From Micromonospora carbonacea (lineage in GTDB: Bacteria; Actinomycetota; Actinomycetes; Mycobacteriales; Micromonosporaceae), in assembly GCF_014205165.1 (NCBI RefSeq), contig NZ_JACHMZ010000001.1:7236501-7300500 (forward strand): a DNA stretch of 64,000 bases, given 5' to 3'. The notes under the pieces were generated by a model. The model did no database searches. It worked only from the letters and a program-made list of their open reading frames with translations, and was not told the origin of the DNA. Within the stretch, counting starts at the first letter, position 1, and the number at the start of each line of letters is the position of its first letter. Position numbers and translations under genes: made by a program. Shown here in pieces: positions 31,705-39,965 of this stretch.

Positions 31705-32475
31705 TCAGCCCGGCAGGGCGGCCAGGTCCGCCAGCATCGTCAGCCGCTCCTCGGCGGTCAGCGCCGCGTACGGGCCGGCCGCCCGGCGGTCCGTCTCCAG
31801 CTCGATGGCCAGCCGCTCCGGGCCCGCCGGCAGCTCGCTGACGCTCAGCGCGGTGTGCCCCGCCGCCGTCCACGCCGCCGCGTGCGCGTCGGCCCGGTGG
31901 TAACGCAGCGTGCCCAGGCGGTTGAGCAGCAGCACCCCCGGCGCGGTGCCGTCCGGCTCGTACGGCGGGGCGGTCACCGCGAACGCGTCGCCCAGCACGT
32001 CGGTCTCCTCCTCGGCGCTGACCAGCGCGTGCGCCAGCAGCCGGCCGAGGGCCTCGACCAGCCGCAGCACCCGCTCGTCGTGCCCCGCCCACAGCTCCTC
32101 GGTCACCTCGGCGTGCACCTGGAACAGCTCCTCCAGGAAGGCGAGACCACGCTCGGTGGCGCTGAGGCAGCCGTCGGGGCGGCGGTGCAGCATCCCGTAC
32201 GCGACCTGCTTGTCCAGCGCCCGCTGGCAGGAGGCCGGGTCCCGGTAGCGGGTGACCGCGGCGAAGCCCGCCGGGTCGACCGTCCCGCCCGGCGCGGCCA
32301 GCCGGGTGCGGAACTCGACGAGGAAGCCGGTGGCCGCCGGCCCGCCGTACCGCTGGCTCAGCTCCGCGCCGCCCCCGTCCCGCCCGGCGAGGATGCCGGC
32401 GGCGAAGACCCGGTCGACGGCCGGGGCGACCAGCCCGGCGAACCGGTGCGGCGGAAGCTCGACGTCGTCGCTCAC
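31705..32475 (-). CDS. Hypothetical protein, coupled to NUDIX gene
   Basis: 256 residues from a GTG overlapping the NUDIX stop by 4 bp. It is soluble and helical. A stretch 'CQRALDKQVAYGMLHRRPDG' followed by 'LSATERGLAFLEELFQVHAE' looks like a winged-helix DNA-binding fold, and the rest is Ala/Leu rich. The family was not recognised. A MarR-like or winged-helix regulator is a possibility only. Confidence 0.6.
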   Translation of the reverse strand: MSDDVELPPHRFAGLVAPAVDRVFAAGILAGRDGGGAELSQRYGGPAATGFLVEFRTRLAAPGGTVDPAGFAAVTRYRDPASCQRALDKQVAYGMLHRRPDGCLSATERGLAFLEELFQVHAEVTEELWAGHDERVLRLVEALGRLLAHALVSAEEETDVLGDAFAVTAPPYEPDGTAPGVLLLNRLGTLRYHRADAHAAAWTAAGHTALSVSELPAGPERLAIELETDRRAAGPYAALTAEERLTMLADLAALPG

Positions 32476-32921
32476 AGACCGATCGAGCGCAGCGCCGCGA
32501 AGCCGTCCTCGGCGATCCGCCGGATCAGCCCGTCGTTGACGTCGCGGTGTTCGTCCAGCACGGCCAGGTCCCGCTCGGTCAGCCAGCGGAACTCGGTGTG
32601 CTTGCCCTCCTCCAGCCGGGGTCGGCTCAGGTCGCCGTCGACCCGGACGAGGAAGTCGCTCTCGACCCGCGGCAGGCCGTCGTTGCCGGTCCACCGGTAT
32701 TCGCCGACCGGGCCGAGCAGGTGCGACACCGTCCAGCCGGTCTCCTCGGTGACCTCCCGGCGCAGCGCGTCCTCGATCTCCTCGCCCGGTTCCAGGTGGC
32801 CGCCGACGATGTCCCAGGTGTCGGGGAAGAGGACCCGCTGCGGGGACCGGCGCTGGAAGAAGAGGCGGCCGTCGTCGTCGACGATCAGCGCGCCGGCGCA
32901 GCGGAGAGGCTCGGTGGGCAC
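32472..32921 (-). CDS. NUDIX hydrolase
   Basis: 149 residues, GTG start. A complete Nudix box GX5EX7REUXEEXGU is seen in 'GGHLEPGEEIEDALRREV' plus 'TEETGW'. Preceding strands 'CAGALIVDDDGRLFFQRRSP' are typical. It hydrolyses an X-linked nucleoside diphosphate; substrate unknown. It overlaps the next gene by 4 bp. Confidence 0.92.
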   Translation of the reverse strand: MPTEPLRCAGALIVDDDGRLFFQRRSPQRVLFPDTWDIVGGHLEPGEEIEDALRREVTEETGWTVSHLLGPVGEYRWTGNDGLPRVESDFLVRVDGDLSRPRLEEGKHTEFRWLTERDLAVLDEHRDVNDGLIRRIAEDGFAALRSIGL

Positions 32922-32934
32922 GTCACGACAGTAG

Positions 32935-32978
32935 CGAGCCGGGGCCGGCAGGGCGATGCCCCGTCCGGCCCCGGCTCG
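32935..32978 (-). terminator. Hairpin terminator
   Basis: Perfect 14-bp inverted repeat CGAGCCGGGGCCGG / CCGGCCCCGGCTCG between the propeller-protein stop and the NUDIX start. Confidence 0.75.
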
Positions 32979-33001
32979 TCACCGCTGGCGTCGGGCCCGG
33001 C

Positions 33002-35017
33002 TCACGGCCCGACGAAGACCGCCTTCGCCCGCCAGTCGATGCCGCTGAGGAGGCGGCTGCTGCGCAGCGTCCAGCCACCCGACGGCGCGCCGTTGACCCA
33101 GGTGGCCGACGACAGGTTGCCCAGGAGGCGGCTGACCAGGTAGATCCGGTCACCGGAGACGAAGACCCCGCCGGAGTCGGAGAAGCCGGACGTCGCGGCG
33201 GTGAACTTGTCCGCCCCGACGGTGCCGCTGTCCGGGCTGAACCAGCGCCAGTACAGGCCGTTCTGCCCGCTGAGCGTGTAGTAGAGCCGGCCGTTGGTGT
33301 AGAACATGCCGGTCACGTTGGCGATCTCCGGGTAGAAGCTCACCGTGTTGCCGGCGTACGTCTGCCCCTCCGGCCCGGAATCGGTCTCCACCGTGTCCCA
33401 CAGCGCGTCGTGGTACGGGTCGACCTTCGTGGGGGTGCCGAAGGCGGTGCCGTCGAACGTGCGTCGCCACAGCGAGCCGCTCATCCCGTAGAACAGGGTG
33501 CCGCCGACCCAGAAGGCGCTCTTCGCCGACGACCAGGTGGTGCCGTCGGTGTTCTCGACGGCCGTGGCCGCGCCGATCGAGCTCGTCCCGTCGTACGACC
33601 GGCGCTGCACGTCGTTGGCCGCGCCGAAGCCCAGCCCGGCCTGGTAGACGTTGCCGGGCAGGGTGGCGGTGGCGGTGGAGTGCGGGGCGGCCCCGCCGCT
33701 GAGCGGAAGGAACGCGATCCGCCCCCGGCGGTACTGGAAGTTGCCGATGTACTCCTGGTCGGAGCCCAGCCAGAGGCCGGACGGGGTGACCAGCAGCGCC
33801 GCCACGCCGTAGCCGCGCGGGTGCCGGCCCGGGTTCCACGACAGCGGCAGGCCGTTGACCGGGTCGAGCGCGGCGATGCTGGGCCGGGCCACCGCGCCCG
33901 GGTACGCCGAGTTGGTGGCGGAGGTGTTGTTGAGCCAGCGGAAGTGGCCGCCGACGTAGATCGCCTGCTCGGTGACGCCCACGGAGAGGAACGTGTCGCC
34001 GCCGGAGTAGGCGACCCAGGTCGGCTGGACCGACGTGCCGGTGGACGACGTCTCGAAGCGGGCCGCCGAGTCGCAGAGCGTCCCCGCGTACGGCGCGCCC
34101 GTGCTGACGATGACGAAGTAGCTGCCGTCGGGGGAGAAGCTCACGTCGCGCACGTACGAGTCGAACGAGTTGTAGGAGCAGCGCGGCTCGAACCGGTTGG
34201 TGTTCCACGGCGACACGGTCGCGGTCGACGCCCCCAGGTCGAGCCGGACCACCTGGTCGTGCAGCACCCCGTCGGCCTTCTTGAAGTTGCCGATCACCAC
34301 GAGCTGGGTGCCGTCGGGCGAGACGGCCAGCTTCTCGGGCCCGACGCCGGCGCTCGCGCCGCTGATCCCGTCGTAGTTGTGGTGCTCGGTGAGCGAGGTG
34401 GTGAGGTAGTCGTCGACCACGCCGGTGACGGCGTCGAGCGAGGCGAGGCCGGCGCGCGGCTTCGTGGCGGCGGTGGTGAAGATGCCGCCGACGAACAGCC
34501 GGCTGCCGACCTTGACGACGTCGTTGACCAGCCCGTTGAAGGCCAGGTTGGGGAAGTTGGTGACCAGGCTGCCGTCGGCCAAGTCGAGCAGGGCCAGCTT
34601 GCGGCGGTTGGTGCCGTTGACGCTGTTGAACTTGCCGGCGAGGTAGACGGTGCCGGCGGTCGGGCCGGCGAGGATGTCGTAGACCTCGTTGTCGACCACC
34701 GGGGCGAACGCGGTGTCGACCTGGCCGGTGGCCTTGTCGAAGGCCAGCACGTAGTTGCGGGTGAGCGTGACGTCCGAGTTGCGGTTCTGCACCTGGGTGA
34801 ACGAGCCGCCGACGAGGACCTTGTCGCCGGCGTCGTGGATGGCGAAGACCGTGCCATCCAGGATGTTCGGGGTCAGGGAGGAGGGGACTGCGCCGACCAT
34901 GGTGGCGTGGTCGGGGGCGGCGGGGGCCGGGCCGGCGACGAGAAGGCCGGAAACGGTCAACGCGGCGGCGGTCAGGACCGCGAGGGGTCGGCGACCAAGC
35001 GCCGGGAAACGGGCCAC
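33002..35017 (-). CDS. Secreted beta-propeller protein (delta-60 repeat type)
   Basis: 671 residues; the GTG at 35017 lies behind CCGGAG at good spacing. A Sec signal ('LAVLTAAALTVSGLLVAG', cleavage near APA) is followed by repeats such as 'GTVFAIHDAGDKVLVGGSFT', 'GTVYLAGKFNSVNG' and 'AVSPDGTQLVVIGNFKKADG', the pattern of delta-60 or WD-like propeller blades. The last ~200 residues repeat aromatic Y/W motifs of another beta-rich domain ('RRSYDGTSSIGAATAVENTD'). It is probably exported and may bind the polysaccharide made by the neighbouring genes. Confidence 0.75.
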   Translation of the reverse strand: MARFPALGRRPLAVLTAAALTVSGLLVAGPAPAAPDHATMVGAVPSSLTPNILDGTVFAIHDAGDKVLVGGSFTQVQNRNSDVTLTRNYVLAFDKATGQVDTAFAPVVDNEVYDILAGPTAGTVYLAGKFNSVNGTNRRKLALLDLADGSLVTNFPNLAFNGLVNDVVKVGSRLFVGGIFTTAATKPRAGLASLDAVTGVVDDYLTTSLTEHHNYDGISGASAGVGPEKLAVSPDGTQLVVIGNFKKADGVLHDQVVRLDLGASTATVSPWNTNRFEPRCSYNSFDSYVRDVSFSPDGSYFVIVSTGAPYAGTLCDSAARFETSSTGTSVQPTWVAYSGGDTFLSVGVTEQAIYVGGHFRWLNNTSATNSAYPGAVARPSIAALDPVNGLPLSWNPGRHPRGYGVAALLVTPSGLWLGSDQEYIGNFQYRRGRIAFLPLSGGAAPHSTATATLPGNVYQAGLGFGAANDVQRRSYDGTSSIGAATAVENTDGTTWSSAKSAFWVGGTLFYGMSGSLWRRTFDGTAFGTPTKVDPYHDALWDTVETDSGPEGQTYAGNTVSFYPEIANVTGMFYTNGRLYYTLSGQNGLYWRWFSPDSGTVGADKFTAATSGFSDSGGVFVSGDRIYLVSRLLGNLSSATWVNGAPSGGWTLRSSRLLSGIDWRAKAVFVGP

Positions 35018-35242
35018 TGGCAACTCCGGGTGAACAGCGGAGATCGATGGGGAGGAAGCCTCCGTGCGAGCGGGTGAACCCGTTCGCTGACCGCCGGGCG
35101 CTGAGGCGGCGACCGGGGGACGGAGAGCTCGATGACACAATCGCGCACGGAAGGCGCGGCGTCTACCCCGCGTTGCGTCTTGTGGCCGACACCGCGCCGG
35201 CCGCTGCCGGGACAGCCGCGCCGGCCGTACGAAGAGACGAGT
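35018..35242. other. Upstream region of the propeller gene
   Basis: 225 bp. It has the inverted repeat CGAGCGGGT...ACCCGTTCG (about 35068-35088) in what would be the 5' leader. No known riboswitch was recognised. It also contains the 3' end of the GH26-like transcript. Confidence 0.3.
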
Positions 35243-36280
35243 TCACTGGGTGCGCGGGCCGTGCGCCGGGGTGGGCGGCGGCGGCGCGGAGAACCACGGG
35301 TCGGCCGTCAGTTCCCGGAATGCGGCCAGCCCGTCCGGGTCGTCGTTGAAGGTGCTGTCGTACGCCGGCTTGGTCTGCTTCGCCGCGAAGTAGACGACCG
35401 CCTTGATCTGCGGGTGCCGCTTGATGTAGTCGCCGGCCTCGCGCAGCCACGCGCCGCGCTGCCCCGGCGAGCCGGGATAGGTCACGCCGAACTCGCCGAT
35501 CACAACCGGACGCGGGTGCTGGGCGGCGAACGCCATGAAGGTGTCCATCTGCGGGGCGAAGCCCTCGAACCCCTTGCCCGGGTAGACGTCCGTGCAGAGC
35601 CAGTCGACCTGGTCGTCGCCCGGATAGTACGCGGCGGCGTTACGGGAGGAGTCGACGAACCCCTGCACGTGCGGGCACCAGACGAAGGCGGCGTTGGTCG
35701 CGCCGACCTCGGTGAAGATGCCCCGGATGCGCTTCCAGGCGGCCACGTAGTCCTCGGGCGAGTGGACGCTCTGTTGCAGGTTGGGCCGGTCCATCTCCCA
35801 CCGCCAGCGCAGCATCAGCGGCACCCCGAACTGCTTGATCTTCTCGGCCCGCTGCCGGATGAGCTGGTCGTAGACGCCGTCGCGGATGGACCGGGTGTCG
35901 GCGCCCGACCAGGAGATCATCTGGAGCTTCCCGGCGGCCTGGAAGGCGTGCTCGGTGGGGCCGGGGAAGTCGTCCTCCCACTCGTGGAACATGTGCGCCA
36001 GGTTCACGTTGCCCTGGGTCTGCGCGGCGAACGCGGCCAGCGCCTCCACCCGCCCCTCCGGGGTCTGCCAGTCCGGCTTCACCCACGCGCCCAGCCACGC
36101 GCCCTTCCCGGGCAGCTCCGGGCCCCGGCCCGTGGTGGCCAGGTCGTCCGTCGCGCGGGGGGACACCGTCGGCGCGGCACCGGACGGGGGCGGCACGAAG
36201 TCCGGGGCTTGCTCGGAGCAGGCCGTGACGGCCAGCGCCGAGGCGAGCAGGAGCGCCGCCGCCCTGTGGAACCGCTTCAT
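35243..36280 (-). CDS. Lipoprotein glycoside hydrolase, GH26-like
   Basis: 345 residues from the ATG at 36280 (an ATG at 36301 is in frame). A lipoprotein signal with lipobox 'LAVTAC' sits near residue 20. The catalytic domain has the acid/base Glu in 'LMLRWRWEMD' and the nucleophile Glu in 'PVVIGEFGVTY', with 'YPGDDQVDWLCTDVYPG' between, the pattern of beta-mannanase-like GH26. Such proteins inside exopolysaccharide loci usually trim or release the home polymer rather than digest food. Confidence 0.85.
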   Translation of the reverse strand: MKRFHRAAALLLASALAVTACSEQAPDFVPPPSGAAPTVSPRATDDLATTGRGPELPGKGAWLGAWVKPDWQTPEGRVEALAAFAAQTQGNVNLAHMFHEWEDDFPGPTEHAFQAAGKLQMISWSGADTRSIRDGVYDQLIRQRAEKIKQFGVPLMLRWRWEMDRPNLQQSVHSPEDYVAAWKRIRGIFTEVGATNAAFVWCPHVQGFVDSSRNAAAYYPGDDQVDWLCTDVYPGKGFEGFAPQMDTFMAFAAQHPRPVVIGEFGVTYPGSPGQRGAWLREAGDYIKRHPQIKAVVYFAAKQTKPAYDSTFNDDPDGLAAFRELTADPWFSAPPPPTPAHGPRTQ

Positions 36281-36355
36281 CGTGTGCCGCACCTTTCCCA
36301 TGCCGTCGGCGTGCCGGCGGCGGTCGTTTCCGTGGCTGTGGGACCCGAGCCGGCC

Positions 36356-37891
36356 TCAGCGCCGCCGGCCCCGGCGCAGGGCCCGCAACGCGTCGAGCTG
36401 GAGCACCCGGCGCAGCCGCCACGCACCGGCGAGGTAGCCGGCGGTGCCGAGCACCGCGAGCACCGCGAGGGTCACCGGCCCGGCGTCGAGCAGCGCGCGG
36501 GCGATCAGCGCCGGCACGCCGAAGCACGCCACCGCGAGGCCGGCGGCGGCGAGCGTGCCCCGGCCGAACGGGTGCAGCCGGTACGCGTGGTGCAGCTGCG
36601 CCAGCGGCACCAGGTTGGTGATGAAGATGGACGCCGACCAGGCGACCGCCGCCCCCATGATGCCGAAGCGCGGGATGAGCAGCACGTTCAGCACCACGTT
36701 GACCAGGGTGCCGGCCAGCGCGTTGTAGAACGTCCACGACGTGCGCCCGGCCATGTTGAGCACCGTGTCGACCATGCCGCAGCCGGTGGCCACCAGCATC
36801 GTCAGGGCCAGGAACACGGTCACCCGCGCCCCGGCGGAGTATCCCTCGCCGAACAGGTGCAGCATCGGCTCGGCGAACACCGCGAACAGCAGATATGCCG
36901 GCCAGGCCAGCAGCACCAGCCAGCCCGTCGCGGCCTGGTAGAGCCGGCCCGCCGCCTCCCGGTCGTCGCGCACCAGGTGCTCGGCGAGCCGGTGCTGCAC
37001 GGCCGTGGACAGCGCCTGCCCGGAGAGCTGCCCGAGGGCGAGGAACCGGGTGGCCGCCGTGTAGAGCGCCGCCTCGGACAGCCCGCGCAGCGCGCCCAGC
37101 AGCACGATGTCGAGCCGCTGCACCGCCATCTGGGCCAGCCCGCTCAGCGCCCGGGGCCCGCTGTAGCGCCAGTAGGGCCAGAACTCCTCGCGCAGCGACA
37201 CCGCCGGCGCCTGCGCGCCCCGCTCCGCGCGCCGCACCAGCCGGGCCAGCCACACCGTGCCGACCAGCGCCGCCGGCAGGTAGGGCGCGACCCAGGCCAG
37301 CGGCAGGGCCGTCGTCGCCGACAGGCCGAGGACGGCGGCGAGCCCCACCCCGGCCACCTGCAACCCCGTGCGGCCGAGGCGTTCGATCAGCAGCAGCGGG
37401 CGCATCTTGCCGAAGCCCCGGCAGGCGGCCAGGGCGAAGTCGCACAGCGCGGCCACCGGCACGAAGACCAGCAGCACCCGCAGCGCGCGCACCGCGCCGG
37501 GCACCGGCTCGTCGAACGTCAACGCCACGATCCGGGGAGCCGCCCACCAGCCGGCCACCGCGATCAGGGTGCCGATCGCCAGCACCGGCAGCAGGCCCAC
37601 CAGCACCGAGGCGCGCAGCCGCTCCGGCTGGCCCAACGTGCGGTAGCGGCTGATGAAGTAGACCGAGCCGACGCCGGTGCCCAGCCGCGCCGCCGCGTAC
37701 GCGATCATGAAGGCGCTGGTGGCGGCGAAGAAGAGGCCCGCGTCGGACATGGACCAGCTGCGGGTGACGACGATGTTCAGGCCGAAGCCGGCGACCGCCG
37801 CGACCGCCACCCCGAGCAGGTTCGCGACCCCGTGCCGCGCCGCGCCGCCCAGCTCGCCGGCGGCCGACCGGGCCGGGGCTACCGTCGCCAC
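36356..37891 (-). CDS. Wzx-type polysaccharide flippase
   Basis: 511 residues, GTG start inside the end of the sulfotransferase gene (13-bp overlap). About 12-14 hydrophobic segments span the protein, in MATE/MOP-superfamily style: 'NLLGVAVAAVAGFGLNIVVT', 'GLFFAATSAFMIAYAAARLG', 'TVFLALTMLVATGCGMVDTV'. It moves lipid-linked repeat units across the membrane for Wzy. It sits between a GH26-like gene and the sulfotransferase/ligase genes. Confidence 0.9.
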   Translation of the reverse strand: MATVAPARSAAGELGGAARHGVANLLGVAVAAVAGFGLNIVVTRSWSMSDAGLFFAATSAFMIAYAAARLGTGVGSVYFISRYRTLGQPERLRASVLVGLLPVLAIGTLIAVAGWWAAPRIVALTFDEPVPGAVRALRVLLVFVPVAALCDFALAACRGFGKMRPLLLIERLGRTGLQVAGVGLAAVLGLSATTALPLAWVAPYLPAALVGTVWLARLVRRAERGAQAPAVSLREEFWPYWRYSGPRALSGLAQMAVQRLDIVLLGALRGLSEAALYTAATRFLALGQLSGQALSTAVQHRLAEHLVRDDREAAGRLYQAATGWLVLLAWPAYLLFAVFAEPMLHLFGEGYSAGARVTVFLALTMLVATGCGMVDTVLNMAGRTSWTFYNALAGTLVNVVLNVLLIPRFGIMGAAVAWSASIFITNLVPLAQLHHAYRLHPFGRGTLAAAGLAVACFGVPALIARALLDAGPVTLAVLAVLGTAGYLAGAWRLRRVLQLDALRALRRGRRR

Positions 37892-38727
37892 GACGGCACG
37901 CGTCCCCACCAGGCGCTCAACCGCTCGTCGTACGGGGCGAAGTGCTCCTCCAGCCGGGCCCGCAGCGCCGGGTCCATGGGCGAACGGGACCGCGCGTTGT
38001 GCTTGCCGAACGAGATGTCCGCCCAGTGCGGCAGGCCGAGGAAGTCGCACACCGCGTCGAACGCCGGCCGGGGCTCGGCGAAGAAGTCGTCCGCGTCGAT
38101 CACGTGCAGCCGGTCCCGGCCGAAGATCGACTCCAGGCGTTCGAGCTGCTCCACGTACTGCCCCCGGGTCAGGTACGCGTTGTGCTGGAAGTGGTGGCTG
38201 TGCGCCGTCGGGTCGGCGAGCAGCCGCTCCCGCTCCCCGGCGATCCGCTCCTGCTCCAGCTCCAGGGCCCGCTCGAAGCCCTCCGTCTCGAAGCCCCGCG
38301 CCGCCTCGTGGGTGTGCGCCGAGTAGGCCCGCTCCACCGGGTCACGCAGCAGCACCAGCAGCCGCACCCCCGGCAGGTCCTTCGCGATCCGCTGCCCCGC
38401 GAGGGGGTGGAACATGTAGTACGGGCTCGACTCGCCCGTCACCCCGCGCACCCCGACCTGCGCACGCACCGACTCGGCCCGGCGCACCGTCGGGAAGTGC
38501 CCGAGATACCAGTCCATCCCCCGGTCGTAGCCGGTGTCGAAGTAGTGCACGCCCTTGTGGTAGACCGCCGGATGCTGCGACAGGGTCTTGAACAGCGAGG
38601 TCGTGCCGCAGCGCTGGGCACCCACGATCAGGAAGTCGGGGGCGAGCCGCGACCCGGCGGTCCACCGGCCGTACGTCCGGCTCACCGACCGCACCGCGCG
38701 CCGCGCCTGTGCCTTGACCAGCGTCAC
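37879..38727 (-). CDS. Sulfotransferase (PAPS-dependent) 1
   Basis: 282 residues, GTG start with GTGA overlap to the upstream kinase. The 5'-phosphosulfate loop is 'FLIVGAQRCGTTSLFKTL', with Arg and Ser in 'LLRDPVERAYSAH' as the 3'-phosphate site. It lacks a signal peptide, so it would act on cytoplasmic or lipid-linked intermediates. It resembles the heparan/NodH-type bacterial sulfotransferases. It is one of three such genes in the exopolysaccharide region. Confidence 0.9.
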   Translation of the reverse strand: MTLVKAQARRAVRSVSRTYGRWTAGSRLAPDFLIVGAQRCGTTSLFKTLSQHPAVYHKGVHYFDTGYDRGMDWYLGHFPTVRRAESVRAQVGVRGVTGESSPYYMFHPLAGQRIAKDLPGVRLLVLLRDPVERAYSAHTHEAARGFETEGFERALELEQERIAGERERLLADPTAHSHHFQHNAYLTRGQYVEQLERLESIFGRDRLHVIDADDFFAEPRPAFDAVCDFLGLPHWADISFGKHNARSRSPMDPALRARLEEHFAPYDERLSAWWGRVPSWRR

Positions 38728-39965
38728 TTCGCCACTCCTCCCGCACCCGGCCGTCCGGCCAGGTGTTCCTCCACCGCCGGCAGCAGCCAGGCGTCCACGT
38801 GTCCCAGCCGGGCCCCCGCCTCGGCCTGCCGGTCGCGCAGGTAGCGCGCCGCCAACTCGACCAGGTAGAGCACCGCCACCAGGTCGGCCACCCCGGCCGG
38901 CTGGCCGAACGGAGCCAGGTCGTCCGGCGCGGCGGCGATCAGCCGCGCCGCCGCCGACCGGGGCTCCACCCCGGCCCGGGTGATCGCCGTCTGCACCCGC
39001 CGGTGCAGGGCGTCGAACCCCAGCGGCACGTCGTCGGCGAACCGCTCCCAGTCCCACACCAGCACCCGGCCGTCGGCCAGGGCCGCGCTGTTGCCGCCGT
39101 TCCAGTCGCCGTGCCAGGCACCCAGGCCCAGCACCGGGTCGACGCGGCGCACCCCGGCCAGCACCGCGCGCAGCCGGGCCGCCTCCGGCCGGTCCCCGAG
39201 CGCCGCCAGCTCGGCTTCGAGCCGCCGGTCGTGGGCGCTGCCCGCGTAGGGGCGGTGGTCCACCCCGGCGCAGCGGCTCACCGTGACCATGGCGGCCCGC
39301 TCCGCCTCGGCGGCCGCCCCGGGCGCGGCCCGGGGCAGCCCCACCGGCAGGGCGCTCTGCACCAGCAGCGCGTGAGCGCCCCAGACGCCGTGGTGCAGCG
39401 CCTCGGCCACCTGCACACCGGGCAGGTCGAGCGTCGCCAGCCGGGCCAGCGCCGCCGCCTCCGCCTCGACCAGGGCCCGGGTGAGCGGGTCGACGCCGAG
39501 CTTCGCGTACCCGATCGGGACACCGGCGGCGTCGAGGAGCTGGACCACCGGCTTGCGGTTGGCCCGCGCCGGCCCGATGTGGATGCTCAGCAGCGCCGGG
39601 CGGCCCAGCACGGCGGCCAGGTGCGCGTCGAGCGCTCCGCCGCCCGCGCCGCCTCCCGGCTCGACGACCAGCCGGTCCCGGAACGCCAGCCGGCCGAGCC
39701 CGGTGCGGAACGCGGTGGCCAGCACCGCGCGGCGCAGCCGGGCCTTCGCGCTCTGTGCCTCCGTCGAGTGCCGCACCGCGCCGGCCGCCGCCCGGCGGGA
39801 GCCGGCCGGCACCAGCAGCCGGGGCCGCGCCGCCGACGGCACCACCGCGAAACCGGCCCGGCCGCCGCGGCGCAGCGCCGGTCGGGCCGGCGCCGGCCAC
39901 ACCAGGCCGGCCAGCTCCGGCAGGTACGCGCCGCGCGCGTCCGCGCCGGGGGGAGGAGTGAGCAT
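38724..39965 (-). CDS. APH-like phosphotransferase of the EPS operon
   Basis: 413 residues; the ATG shares one base with the ligase stop (TGATG). Catalytic-loop motif 'WHGDWNGGNSA' and metal Asp in 'VLVWDWERFADD' belong to the aminoglycoside-phosphotransferase fold. The N-terminal ~130 residues are arginine/proline rich and low complexity. In an EPS operon this is more likely a sugar or polymer kinase than a resistance gene. Tight coupling on both sides supports a role in polymer synthesis. Confidence 0.8.
   Translation of the reverse strand: MLTPPPGADARGAYLPELAGLVWPAPARPALRRGGRAGFAVVPSAARPRLLVPAGSRRAAAGAVRHSTEAQSAKARLRRAVLATAFRTGLGRLAFRDRLVVEPGGGAGGGALDAHLAAVLGRPALLSIHIGPARANRKPVVQLLDAAGVPIGYAKLGVDPLTRALVEAEAAALARLATLDLPGVQVAEALHHGVWGAHALLVQSALPVGLPRAAPGAAAEAERAAMVTVSRCAGVDHRPYAGSAHDRRLEAELAALGDRPEAARLRAVLAGVRRVDPVLGLGAWHGDWNGGNSAALADGRVLVWDWERFADDVPLGFDALHRRVQTAITRAGVEPRSAAARLIAAAPDDLAPFGQPAGVADLVAVLYLVELAARYLRDRQAEAGARLGHVDAWLLPAVEEHLAGRPGAGGVAK

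Noticed and set aside
33410..35077. 555-codon plus-strand frame opposite the propeller gene
   Set aside because: Antisense shadow; Gly/Val/Arg low complexity. The opposite strand has a signal peptide and repeats.
35018..35242. Riboswitch (c-di-AMP or c-di-GMP type) in the propeller-gene leader
   Set aside because: Only a short inverted repeat is present; the conserved core segments of these riboswitches could not be found.
35132..38326. 1064-codon plus-strand frame across the GH26, Wzx and sulfotransferase genes
   Set aside because: It crosses three real minus-strand genes, and its Arg/Gln/His-rich sequence is typical of an antisense frame.
38724..39965. Antibiotic phosphotransferase
   Set aside because: It is embedded and translationally coupled within the EPS operon; a role in polymer synthesis is more likely.
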